From contig NZ_CP025544.1 of the NCBI RefSeq assembly GCF_003366055.1, positions 541,278 to 605,277 of the forward strand: a stretch of 64,000 nucleotides of DNA, in the 5' to 3' direction. Shown piece by piece: positions 34,209 to 43,071 of this stretch (its first letter is position 1; the number at the start of each line of letters is the position of its first letter). Under the pieces are notes generated by a model. It searched no databases. It was not told the DNA's origin and saw nothing but the letters and a program-made list of their open reading frames with translations. The translations under genes were made by a program, and so were the position numbers. This DNA is from Candidatus Chromulinivorax destructor (GTDB lineage Bacteria > Babelota > Babeliae > Babelales > Chromulinivoraceae).

Positions 34209-34811
34209 TTAATTAAATCTATATCCAAACCCTGCGCCAAATAATGCTCCATTCAAAATCGCATCTTGCCGTTGCACAGGTGCATTTGCAGCTGAATTAA
34301 AATCAAATGTAACAAACGAATAATCGATAAACAGATCAATAAATAAAGAATGTGTAATATCGATAATTGCACCAAATTTAGCAATGCCGCCAAGGCTCCA
34401 AGCTGCAGTTCTTTCATCAGTTAAAAATGTTGACGAATCGATCGTACGCAAATAGGTTGGCTGAGCACCTAAACCAACATAGATATCGCAATGATCACAA
34501 CATTCAATGAAATATTTTAGCCCAAATCCAAAATTTAATGAGAAAAACTGGGATGGAGTTGCAAATATCGGTGTTATACCAGACTTATTAAAAAAATCTA
34601 TACTGGTAAAAGCATAAATATTGTGAGTAATTTCCGCAGTTGCTTCAAGCCCAACTTCTCCACAACCATTGTCATAAATAGCTTTAAATGTATCATCAGT
34701 TGATAAAAAATATGCGCCTTTTACTTCAAGCAAAACATCTTTTGCTTGTAATCCAATTGTCATTGTTCCTACTAAAAAACCTGCTAATAGTATCGATTTA
34801 AAATTTTTCAT
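34209..34811 (-). CDS. small outer-membrane beta-barrel, partner of the YVTN passenger
   Basis: A 200-residue protein with a signal peptide (MKNFKSILLAGFLVGTMTIGLQA) and about eight beta strands ending in GFGYRFN. It is homologous to the barrel at 10988-11578: shared LEVKGAYFL, IYDNG, FGFGLKYF and GALFGAGFGYRF patterns. It starts 12 bases after the YVTN-protein stop with GAGAGG before its ATG, mirroring the first module. The most economical explanation is a two-gene unit that has been duplicated with different passengers. Its possible role in surface export or anchoring is inference. Confidence 0.75.
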   Translation of the reverse strand: MKNFKSILLAGFLVGTMTIGLQAKDVLLEVKGAYFLSTDDTFKAIYDNGCGEVGLEATAEITHNIYAFTSIDFFNKSGITPIFATPSQFFSLNFGFGLKYFIECCDHCDIYVGLGAQPTYLRTIDSSTFLTDERTAAWSLGGIAKFGAIIDITHSLFIDLFIDYSFVTFDFNSAANAPVQRQDAILNGALFGAGFGYRFN

Positions 34812-34823
34812 ACAAAGCCTCTC

Positions 34824-36161
34824 TTAATTATTTTTAACCGTAAGAACAGAAACAGAAATCGCTGATGACTCCGCATCATCTGCATCAACTGATGTTACAT
34901 AGTAAGTATACGTTGTACCAGGAATACGATTGTGATCATAAAAAACTAACGAACCATTCGCAGAAACAGTACCAGCTAAAACTGTTAAGCCTGCATCACG
35001 ATACACATTATACGATACTGGAGTTGAACCCGATTCTGGAGCTGTCCAGCTGATCGTATTAATATAATCAGTTTGGGTAAAGAACACGTTACTTTGTGAT
35101 ACGCCAGTGATGGTAGCTGGGGGTAAAATGGTTATAAACGTATAGGTTTGAGAAATGTTTGAACTTTGTGCAGTTGAATATAGGTATGGAGAGTTAGGAA
35201 CAAATGCTACCATTCTTGGGTTTCCTAAGTTAAAACTGTTATTATTTACAGTGCCTGTTAATGTATCTGTTGCTACATCCATAATTAAAATTTCATTGTT
35301 ACTTAAATTTGCTATATATCCTGTTGTTCCATCTGAACTAATAACAATTCCAAATGGACGAGAAGGGTTAGTTGATCCTTGATTCACGATTCCTGGAGAA
35401 GATGGCGTATCTAAATTTGTTGTATCAACCACATATATATTATAAACACCAGTATTTTGCTCATAACCTGTTACATACAGTTTTGAACTGTCAAGCGCAA
35501 ATACCATCTGACCACCATTGGTATTTCCCAAAGATAATGAAAGATCTAATGCTATCCCTGCTGTGTATGTTAAACCATCACCTGAAATAGCATAAGGCGT
35601 TAATACACCTGAATAATTAATTACATACAGATAGCTACCATCAGGACTTAACACACAACTACAAGTATTTCCTGTCCCTGTAATTGTTTGCACAACTGTA
35701 TTATTTGATGTATCGATAACTGATACCGTAGCTGCTGCGCTATTAACAACATACGCCAAAGTTCCTGCATCATTGATAATAATCCATGTTGGAGATGCTC
35801 CGACAGCAATAGGACTTCCAACTACCGTATTATCTGATGTTTGAATTACTGATACGGTGTTATTACCAGAATTTGCTACGTACACAAAATTTCCATCTGG
35901 CGTAACAGCAACTCCATAAGGACTTGCTCCAACAGTAATGTTACTTGTAATAGCATTATCTGATGTTTGTATGACTGATACCGTATTGTTAGCATTATTT
36001 GCTGCATATACATATTGACCATTTGGTGTAACAGCTATTCCCCATGTTTCAGACGGCATTGCTATTTGATCTACTACCGTATTATCCGCTGATGAATAAA
36101 CCAGCTCAGCTACTGAAAGTGCTAAGCACATCAACGATATTTTTGAAAATGTCTTTAACAT
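34824..36161 (-). CDS. exported YVTN beta-propeller protein with C-terminal Fn3-like domain
   Basis: A 445-residue exported protein. After the signal peptide (MLKTFSKISLMCLALSVAEL) come seven or so YVTN-family blades of about 42 residues (for example VSVIQTSDNAITSNITVGASPYGVAVTPDGNFVYVANSG), which form a beta-propeller often used for surface binding. The last ~90 residues form an Fn3-like domain (INTISWTAPE, YNVYRDAG, YDHNRIPGTTYTYYVTSVDADDAESS) homologous to that of the glycine-rich protein at 11590-14121. AAAAAGGAG precedes the ATG at 36161. The partner barrel gene follows 12 bases later. Confidence 0.8.
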   Translation of the reverse strand: MLKTFSKISLMCLALSVAELVYSSADNTVVDQIAMPSETWGIAVTPNGQYVYAANNANNTVSVIQTSDNAITSNITVGASPYGVAVTPDGNFVYVANSGNNTVSVIQTSDNTVVGSPIAVGASPTWIIINDAGTLAYVVNSAAATVSVIDTSNNTVVQTITGTGNTCSCVLSPDGSYLYVINYSGVLTPYAISGDGLTYTAGIALDLSLSLGNTNGGQMVFALDSSKLYVTGYEQNTGVYNIYVVDTTNLDTPSSPGIVNQGSTNPSRPFGIVISSDGTTGYIANLSNNEILIMDVATDTLTGTVNNNSFNLGNPRMVAFVPNSPYLYSTAQSSNISQTYTFITILPPATITGVSQSNVFFTQTDYINTISWTAPESGSTPVSYNVYRDAGLTVLAGTVSANGSLVFYDHNRIPGTTYTYYVTSVDADDAESSAISVSVLTVKNN

Positions 36162-36263
36162 TTCACTCCTTTTTAGTATGAAAAAATTATATATCCCGTA
36201 TAAACTAGACATATTTTATTTTAATTCAAGCTTTCAGGTGCGATATATGCAAAAAATAATAAC

Positions 36264-36297
36264 AAAAAAGGGCAGCTTAAAAGCTGCCCTTTTTTAC
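36264..36297 (-). terminator. secA terminator
   Basis: AAAAAGGGCAGCTT and AAGCTGCCCTTTTTT form a 14-bp stem with a two-base loop and T tail, 14 bases after the secA stop. The plus strand also has a T run. Confidence 0.9.
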
Positions 36298-36310
36298 GTT
36301 CTACAATAAT

Positions 36311-38848
36311 TTACACTTGTCCACAACATTTCTTGTATTTCTTACCTGAATTACAAGAACAGTCATCGTTGCGACCAACGCGTGAATCATCTTTTTGTGC
36401 CGGTTGCCCAGTACCTGATGTATCAGACGAAGAGATCATCTTAATTTCTTCAAGCTCTTTTTCGCGCTTTCTTTCTAACTGTTGAGAGTTAAAGTGCTCT
36501 GGTTTTAAGTGGAAAATGTGATGGACGATATCCGCACGAATATTACGCATCATGTCTTCAAACATGATGTATGATTCACGTTTGTATTCGATTAAAGGAT
36601 TTTTTTGGCCCCAACCACGAAGTCCAATACCTTCTTTTAAATGATCAATGTTAACCATATGTTGCTTCCAAGCTTGGTCAATAGTTTCAAGCATCAACCA
36701 TTTTTCTGCACGTTGCATCACTTCTTTGCTGCTGTTATCACGATATGCAGCATACGATTTCAGCAAGAATTCAACTAAAGCACGCTCAAGATCGTCACTA
36801 TTAGTTTTGCCTGCTACTGCTTGTTCAAGAGCTGCTCTGTCTAAACCAGTCATGCTCACGATTTTTGTAACAACATCTAAGCATTGAGCTGGAGTTATCA
36901 TGCGATCAGGGCAATGGAATGCAACCATGTCTTGTACCATCGCATTAATAAAGTCGCGAACAACTTCATAAATCTGGTCAGCATCTTTGAGCACATCTTG
37001 GCGAATGCTAAAAATAACATGGCGATGTTGGTTTAATACGTCATCGTATTCGATTAAATGTTTACGAATTTCAAAATTATGTTTTTCAACTTTTTCTTGA
37101 GAACGTTCAATTAATTTTGAAACTGTACGCGATTCAATTTGTTCATCTTCAGCCATACCAGCACGTTGCATATAGGTTTTCATGCTATCACCAGCAAAGA
37201 TACGAATCAAATCATCTTCAAGTGAAATGTAGAAACGAGATTCGCCTGGATCCCCTTGACGACCAGAACGACCACGAAGCTGATTGTCGATACGACGACT
37301 TTCGTGACGCTCAGTTCCTAAAACATACAGGCCACCAGCAGCAATTGATTCTGGATTCAGTTTAATATCGGTTCCACGACCAGCCATGTTGGTTGCAATC
37401 GTTACGGCACCATAGTTGCCTGCATGCGCAATAATTTCAGCTTCACGAGCATGGTTTTTTGCGTTTAATACATTATGAGGGACGCGAGCTGCAGTCAGCA
37501 CATCACTTAATCTTTCAGATTTTTCAACGGCAACGGTACCAATTAAAACTGGCTGACCTTTTTTGTGGCGCTCAATAACATCTTTTGCTATTTCAGCAAA
37601 TTTTGCACGCTCTGTTAAAAAGATTAAATCATTTTTATCAAGACGTTGCATTTTTTTATTCGTTGGAATTGCAACAACATCAAGTCTGTAAATTTTCATA
37701 AATTCTTCAGCTTCAGTCATTGCAGTACCGGTCATACCTGCAAGCTTGGTATAGAGCCGGAAGAAGTTTTGCAACGTGATTGATGCAAGTGTTTGTGTTT
37801 CTTTTTCGATCTGCACATCTTCTTTAGCTTCAATTGCTTGATGCAAACCATCACTATAGCGACGACCAGATAAAATACGACCAGTAAATTCGTCAACAAT
37901 CAACACTTCGCCATCGCGAACTACGTAATCAAAATCACGTTTAAAAATAATATTTGCTTTTAATGCCTGCATAATATGATGCAAGATGCTGATATTTTCA
38001 ATTGCATATAAATTTGCAATACGTAAACGTTTTTCAACTTTATCGTGACCAACTTCAGTCAATAATACTGAACGTTCTTTTTCATCAAGTTCGTAGTCTA
38101 CACCACGCTCTAAGTTGCTCACTGCTTGTTGTGTTATGGTATATAAATTTGAAGACGTTTCAGATCCGCCAGAAATAATTAATGGGGTACGAGCTTCATC
38201 AATTAAAATTGAGTCGCACTCATCGATAATTGCAAAGTTTAATTTACGTTGCACATAATCTTCGTAACGAAATTTCATGTTATCACGAAGATAATCAAAT
38301 CCAAGTTCATTGTTTGTTGCGTATAAAATATCTGAATTATAAGCATTTTTGCGATCGATATCATTTAAATCATGCGTTAATACCGCAACAGAAAGTCCTA
38401 AGAATTCATAGAAAGGACGTGCCCACTGCGCATCACGTTTTGCAAGATAATCGTTGACGGTGACTAAGTGAGAACCTTTTCCTGATAATGCGTTTAAATA
38501 CAGAGCCAATGTTGCTGTTAAAGTTTTCCCTTCACCTGTTTTCATCTCAGAAATTTTTCCTTGATGCAACACAATCGCACCCATCAGCTGAACGTCAAAT
38601 GGACGCATTCCAAAAACTCTCCATGCAGCTTCACGAGCTAGTGCATACGCTTCTGGTAAAATTTCATCTAACGATTGACCATTCTTTACACGTTGGCGTA
38701 AATCTTTTGAAAGTTCTTGCAGTTGTTCATCTGACGATGACTTCATGCGAGTTTCTAAATTATTAATTGCATCAACTAACGGTTGCAGTTGCTTAACCGC
38801 TCGGTCATTAGCTGTCCCAAATATTTGAGCCAATACATTTGTTATCAT
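36311..38848 (-). CDS. secA: preprotein translocase ATPase SecA
   Basis: An 845-residue motor that pushes unfolded proteins through SecYEG. Helicase motifs are clear: MKTGEGKTLTATL (Walker A), DECDSILIDEARTPLIISG (Walker B with DEAD variant), ATNMAGRGTDI and LRGRSGRQGDPGESRFY. The C-terminal zinc domain is present (RNDDCSCNSGKKYKKCC), which binds SecB or ribosomes. The many exported proteins in this window would rely on it. AAGGATGAATA precedes the ATG. It is 23 bases downstream of pgeF, so the two form an operon. Confidence 0.97.
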   Translation of the reverse strand: MITNVLAQIFGTANDRAVKQLQPLVDAINNLETRMKSSSDEQLQELSKDLRQRVKNGQSLDEILPEAYALAREAAWRVFGMRPFDVQLMGAIVLHQGKISEMKTGEGKTLTATLALYLNALSGKGSHLVTVNDYLAKRDAQWARPFYEFLGLSVAVLTHDLNDIDRKNAYNSDILYATNNELGFDYLRDNMKFRYEDYVQRKLNFAIIDECDSILIDEARTPLIISGGSETSSNLYTITQQAVSNLERGVDYELDEKERSVLLTEVGHDKVEKRLRIANLYAIENISILHHIMQALKANIIFKRDFDYVVRDGEVLIVDEFTGRILSGRRYSDGLHQAIEAKEDVQIEKETQTLASITLQNFFRLYTKLAGMTGTAMTEAEEFMKIYRLDVVAIPTNKKMQRLDKNDLIFLTERAKFAEIAKDVIERHKKGQPVLIGTVAVEKSERLSDVLTAARVPHNVLNAKNHAREAEIIAHAGNYGAVTIATNMAGRGTDIKLNPESIAAGGLYVLGTERHESRRIDNQLRGRSGRQGDPGESRFYISLEDDLIRIFAGDSMKTYMQRAGMAEDEQIESRTVSKLIERSQEKVEKHNFEIRKHLIEYDDVLNQHRHVIFSIRQDVLKDADQIYEVVRDFINAMVQDMVAFHCPDRMITPAQCLDVVTKIVSMTGLDRAALEQAVAGKTNSDDLERALVEFLLKSYAAYRDNSSKEVMQRAEKWLMLETIDQAWKQHMVNIDHLKEGIGLRGWGQKNPLIEYKRESYIMFEDMMRNIRADIVHHIFHLKPEHFNSQQLERKREKELEEIKMISSSDTSGTGQPAQKDDSRVGRNDDCSCNSGKKYKKCCGQV

Positions 38849-38871
38849 TATTCATCCTTATATAAAACAGC

Positions 38872-39579
38872 TTAATGAAGCGATATAAGCGTTATCTGTC
38901 TACGAGCTTTTTCTTTTTCTCTTCGATATGAACACAATGATGTAGTGCATATTGTGCATACATTATAGGTAGTGTATATGTTCTTGGCTTTGATGCCAAG
39001 ATTTCTTGCAATAATTGAGGTGAAAATGGTCGAGTTAAAGAAGATCTTGCTGTTTTTTTTGATAAAAGCAGCTTGAATATCACCATATTGTTTAAAGTTA
39101 TCTATAAAATCTAAGCTTACTTGGTAACAACAGTCTCCTGCAGCTGGCCCAAAATAGATCTGCAGGTCATGTGTACGGGTCGCAAACTCTTTAAGCATGC
39201 TTTCAATAGCAATAGCAAAAATATTTGCTGCACAGCCCTTCCAGCCTGCGTGAACGATACCTGCGCTATGCGTTACCGGGTCATAGATAACAATTGGCAA
39301 GCAATCTGCAGTCAAAACACCAATACCATATTTTTTTTTGTTCGTAATAATAAAGTCACCTGATTGCTCTAAAAATTGATCTCTAGAGTCTTTACCCGTA
39401 ATCACGACACCTTGTACACCATGATTTTGTTGTACAAAAATCATCTGCTCAGCGCCAACCTGCTGAGCAATAACTTGCAAAACAGGAGTCATGTTTTTTT
39501 GAGCAATATCATTCGTAGCAAGACTTTGTGATGCATCACCAAAATAGATCGTAATTTTTTCAGTTAAATGAATAGCCAT
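38872..39579 (-). CDS. pgeF: peptidoglycan editing factor PgeF (YfiH, LACC1 family)
   Basis: A 235-residue protein of the YfiH/DUF152 family. Hallmarks in order are QQNHGVQG, SGDFIIT, TADCLPIVI, HAGWKG, GPAAGDCCYQV and the C-terminal CTxxxCSYRREKEKARRQITLI with conserved Cys and His residues at the metal or nucleophile site. Members clear wrongly incorporated Ser from peptidoglycan precursors or act as purine nucleoside phosphorylases; which applies here is not decidable. It implies the cell makes peptidoglycan, in line with alr and ftsQAZ. ATG at 39579 is preferred over one 18 bases upstream. Confidence 0.9.
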   Translation of the reverse strand: MAIHLTEKITIYFGDASQSLATNDIAQKNMTPVLQVIAQQVGAEQMIFVQQNHGVQGVVITGKDSRDQFLEQSGDFIITNKKKYGIGVLTADCLPIVIYDPVTHSAGIVHAGWKGCAANIFAIAIESMLKEFATRTHDLQIYFGPAAGDCCYQVSLDFIDNFKQYGDIQAAFIKKNSKIFFNSTIFTSIIARNLGIKAKNIYTTYNVCTICTTSLCSYRREKEKARRQITLISLH

Positions 39580-39712
39580 AAAATAGCAATCTTTCATGCA
39601 TGAATAGATAGAAAAATCTTTACACCGGCAAAGATCTTTCTATCATACAAAGTCATTCATATATTTCAATAGACTTTTTCATAACCTATACAAGATAATA
39701 GAACTTTTATTT

Positions 39713-39914
39713 TAGGCTGTGTGAAGCAAATTTACATGTGTATAAAATCCTACGATATTGGTGTGCTCATCTCCGGAAACATCCCTGGCCAGGGCAACTT
39801 TACGCTTTTTAAGTTTAAAAAATAGTACATCAAGCCACCTGCCAGCAAATTCCCGGAGTTTTAGTAGAAAACGTAGAGTAAAACTTGAGAGTTAAAATTT
39901 GGCTCTCTCAACCG
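39713..39914 (-). repeat. foldback repeat copy 6 (short form, reverse)
   Basis: About 200 bp from TAGGCTGTGTGAAGCAAATTT to AAATTTGGCTCTCTCAACC. The GTGGC-GCC hairpin of other copies is replaced by a different palindrome, CCCTGGCCAGGG, so the inner stem has changed sequence but kept the capacity to pair. It fills the 347-bp gap between pgeF and the exported-protein gene. Confidence 0.8.
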
Positions 39915-39944
39915 AATCTTCAATTGTTGGTAAACTGCAACTCA

Positions 39945-40835
39945 TTAAGGAAATAATCCTGGTTCAGATTCTGATTTTACGGATTTAGGTCGTGGACTTA
40001 ACTTGCTTTTATTCCTTAGTATAGCTTGCTCTTTTAATTCCTCAGGAGTCTTGTAATCTTTAATTTGAGCCTTGATATCTTGACTAAATTCTTTTAGATA
40101 ACTTTGCACCTGGCTATGATCAAATTCAATATTATTTTTTTTCAAAGTGATTGAAATTTCATCAATTACTGTTTGAAGAGATTGCGCTATTGGTTCAATT
40201 TCTTTTCGCACATCAGCTTTAAAAGTTTCTTCGCTGTATCTATACGTACCGGTATCAGGATTATAAGATTTAATGAATTCTTGTTGAAGTTTATCGATTT
40301 TTGAACGAGCATCTTGCAATTGTTTATTAAGATTTTTAATACTTTTTTTCGATGAATTTAATTTTGTTTGGACCTCATCTGGCAAATTCGAAAAAAGTGT
40401 ATCTGTAATTTGTTGAAATTTATACGATATGTAGTTAATAAAATCTTGAGGAGTATCAAATTTTTTATCATGAATATCTTGAATTTTTTTCAATGCATCC
40501 TGATCTACCAAGGAATCGCTTACATCAAACGTTACATCTGAAGTCGGTGTCTGCTGCTCACCTGTTGTTGATTCTGTGCCATTTTTATCACCTTGTTTTT
40601 TTGTAACAGAAGTTGAATTACTCTCTTTAAGAGCATCGTTTAGTAATTTTTGAGCTGTTGCGTCATGCTCAGTTTTTGCACGGGCATCTTTTTCGGCTTT
40701 TGTTTCTTTAGCATAAGGATCCTTAGCCTGACCTGTTTCTCCTTCAAGTTTTCCAGATTTAACAGGAGCTTCAGGCGCCATTAATTGCAATGCACACATT
40801 AAAAACATAGATAATACTATTTTTAGATTTTTCAT
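39945..40835 (-). CDS. exported helical protein, unknown function
   Basis: A 296-residue protein with a signal peptide (MKNLKIVLSMFLMCALQLMA) and mature N-terminus PEAPVKSG. Like the exported protein at 20696-21538 it has a long Lys/Glu/Asp/Thr-rich disordered stretch (to about residue 110) and then a helical region (DALKKIQDIHDKKF, LNKQLQDARSKIDKLQQEF, QSLQTVIDEISITLKKN), probably coiled coil. The tail is basic and Pro/Ser-rich. I recognise no family. AAGAG precedes the ATG. Confidence 0.6.
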   Translation of the reverse strand: MKNLKIVLSMFLMCALQLMAPEAPVKSGKLEGETGQAKDPYAKETKAEKDARAKTEHDATAQKLLNDALKESNSTSVTKKQGDKNGTESTTGEQQTPTSDVTFDVSDSLVDQDALKKIQDIHDKKFDTPQDFINYISYKFQQITDTLFSNLPDEVQTKLNSSKKSIKNLNKQLQDARSKIDKLQQEFIKSYNPDTGTYRYSEETFKADVRKEIEPIAQSLQTVIDEISITLKKNNIEFDHSQVQSYLKEFSQDIKAQIKDYKTPEELKEQAILRNKSKLSPRPKSVKSESEPGLFP

Positions 40836-40871
40836 ACATACTCTTTTTTATATAATTTTTTTAATTACTTA

Positions 40872-40902
40872 AAAACCCCGTAAGTTAATTTACGGGGTTT
40901 AT
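40872..40902 (-). terminator. terminator after ftsZ
   Basis: AAACCCCGTAA and TTACGGGGTTT form an 11-bp stem. It lies between the end of ftsZ and the start of the exported-protein gene on the same strand. Confidence 0.7.
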
Positions 40903-40949
40903 TATATTCTATAAAAATAGAGATGCGTAATCATAGAGTTATAGATTTT

Positions 40950-42233
40950 TTATTCCATTGGTTCTAAATACGACTCTTCAACTTTTGGTCGTCGTAAAAA
41001 TGCAGGAACATCAAGTGAATCTTGCTCATACCGGTTATTAAATGAATATATATTTTGTTGTGGTGTATGATCTTTTTCATGATGTGCAGGCATTATCACT
41101 TGCTCAACTAATTGAGGTGCCCCATCAACTCGTTGTAAGTATTCACTATACACAGGAATCACTTGTTCTGGAGCTTTAAGTTTGTGCTCAACAGGCTCTT
41201 CTCCTTTTATCTTAAGGTCAAGCATTTGGTCTGCAGGAATTTCAGCCTTAGTTGCGTATGCTAAAGGATTTTCAAATCCTGTTGCAATCACCGAGACAGA
41301 AACTTTATCTCCCATGCTTGGATCAATAACTGAGCCTAAAATAATATGAGCATTTTCATTTGATTCATCATAAATGACCGATGCTGCATCATTAATTTCG
41401 TGAAGCGATAAACTTAATCCACCCGTAATATTAACTAAAATGCCGCGAGCTTTTTTCATATCCATATTTTCAATGAGATTCGACGAAATTGCCTGCTGCG
41501 CTGCAACACGAGCTCTATCATGACCTTGAGCTGACCCAGCGCCCATCATAGCAAGACCCATGCCCTTCATGATTGCTCGCAAATCAGCAAAATCAACATT
41601 AATATGACCTGGCTGTGTCACAATATCCGTAATACTTTTTACTGAGTGAATCAGCAACTGATCAATCATTGCAAATGATTCAATCATAGTCACTGAGCGG
41701 TCAACAACATCGAGTAATTTTTGATTTGGAATAATGATTAACGTATCAACTTCTTTACGTAACTGCTCAATAGCTTCTTGAGCGACCATCATGCGACGAC
41801 GACCTTCAAATCCAAATGGCTTTGTTACCACCGCAATTGATAAAATGCCACGTTCTTTTAATGCTTTTGCAATAACAGGAGCTCCACCTGAGCCAGTTCC
41901 TCCGCCCATACCTGCAGCAATAAATACAATGTCTGCATCGCCAATTGCTTCCATAATTCGCTCAAGATCTTCTTCTGTTGCGCGACGACCTAAATCAGGG
42001 TTAGCGCCTGAACCAAGTCCTTTGGTAGATTTTTTACCAAGTTGAATCTTTTTTAATGCATTTGAATGGTATAAAGCTTGAGAGTCAGTATTGGTAACAA
42101 TAAAATCAATATGCTGTAAATCTGAACTAATCATACTATTAACGGTATTTCCACCAGCTCCACCAACCCCAACAACTTTAATAGAAAGAATGACGTCACT
42201 TTTTAATTCGTGTTCTTTATCAAACTCAATCAT
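40950..42233 (-). CDS. ftsZ: cell division GTPase FtsZ
   Basis: A 427-residue tubulin homologue that forms the division ring. The GTP-binding signature GMGGGTGSGGAPV is at about residues 108-120, with GVGGAGGNTVN at the N-terminus and NPDLGRRA after it; T7-loop residues appear in VNVDFADLRAIM. The C-terminal linker is about 70 residues and ends in a recognisable FtsA-binding peptide (DVPAFLRRPK). The ATG at 42233 has a good AAAGGAG Shine-Dalgarno; an upstream Met ten codons earlier has none. In most bacteria ftsZ follows ftsA directly; here 1.9 kb with an ankyrin gene and two foldback repeats separates them. Confidence 0.97.
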   Translation of the reverse strand: MIEFDKEHELKSDVILSIKVVGVGGAGGNTVNSMISSDLQHIDFIVTNTDSQALYHSNALKKIQLGKKSTKGLGSGANPDLGRRATEEDLERIMEAIGDADIVFIAAGMGGGTGSGGAPVIAKALKERGILSIAVVTKPFGFEGRRRMMVAQEAIEQLRKEVDTLIIIPNQKLLDVVDRSVTMIESFAMIDQLLIHSVKSITDIVTQPGHINVDFADLRAIMKGMGLAMMGAGSAQGHDRARVAAQQAISSNLIENMDMKKARGILVNITGGLSLSLHEINDAASVIYDESNENAHIILGSVIDPSMGDKVSVSVIATGFENPLAYATKAEIPADQMLDLKIKGEEPVEHKLKAPEQVIPVYSEYLQRVDGAPQLVEQVIMPAHHEKDHTPQQNIYSFNNRYEQDSLDVPAFLRRPKVEESYLEPME

Positions 42234-42426
42234 CACAGCTCCTTTAATAGCCTTTATATACAAAAATCATAGAATAGCTCATAGCCTGTCCTATTAAGAA
42301 TGCTTTTGTAAAGAATATATAAAAAAATAGTTGATTAAGATGATTCTTGCATACTTATAGATAAAAATTTTGTGAGTTTATTACAAGGTTTTTGCCTACA
42401 ACTTACTCTGCCTTATTAAATTTTGA

Positions 42427-42632
42427 TAGGCTGCATAAACTAAATTTAAAATTAAGATACAAGCCTTGCATATCGCTTTGCTGATCTCCGGAAATATCGG
42501 TGGCGGCGGCCAGTTTACGCTTTTTTCATGTAAAAAATAGTGCCTTAGGCAGACCAGCCAGCAATTTCCCGGGAGTTTTCGTAAAAAACGTAAGGTAAAA
42601 CTTGAGAATGAAAAATTGAGAAACTCAACCTA
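42427..42632 (-). repeat. foldback repeat copy 7 (short form, reverse)
   Basis: A 206-bp copy with ends TAGGCTGCATAAACTAAATTT and AAATTGAGAAACTCAACCTA. It shares CTTTTTTCATGTAAAAAATAGTGCC with copy 8 on the other side of the ankyrin gene, in the same orientation. It occupies most of the 505-bp gap between ftsZ and the ankyrin gene. Confidence 0.85.
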
Positions 42633-42738
42633 AGCTAAAAATATATAATTAAAAACCCAGATCATGTTTTCTTTTTGAGTATTATGTTATTATAAAAATA
42701 TAGATTTATTTCCAGTTTTAATTTTATAGGAATGGCAT

Positions 42739-43071
42739 ATGAAAAAAAATAGAAATCATTATCTGAATTTTTGTTTGACTATCTCTCAAATAGTATCTGC
42801 ATCTGCAATGGATAAAGATACTCATGATGATTATAACTATGCAAAAAACCAACCATATCTTAATAAATATATTACAAATGAAGCAAGTCTTGGTATTAAT
42901 AAAAATACTGTTCCCTCACTAGAAGATATTCAAGGCGTAACATTTGTTGAGCGACTCATTGCTAACATTGATAAAAACATTGATTTAACTACTGCAGACT
43001 TTGAATACTTACAATCAAAAATTAAAATAAATCCTTCTCTTTTTTGCATGAAGTTTATGATTCATCTTTAG
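42739..43071 (+). CDS. exported ankyrin protein, N-terminal part
   Basis: A 110-codon frame starting with a signal-like sequence (MKKNRNHYLNFCLTISQIVSASA) and a short helical region. It ends in a frame that stops after FMIHL, while the other frame, 43044-43820, continues with a smooth join (LFLHEVYDSSLDEDV) if one T is added to the six-T run at 43040-43045. The break is therefore a single-base event. The coding strand does not offer a good slippery heptamer here, so a sequencing error or true inactivation is more likely than programmed slippage. Confidence 0.5.
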   Translation: MKKNRNHYLNFCLTISQIVSASAMDKDTHDDYNYAKNQPYLNKYITNEASLGINKNTVPSLEDIQGVTFVERLIANIDKNIDLTTADFEYLQSKIKINPSLFCMKFMIHL

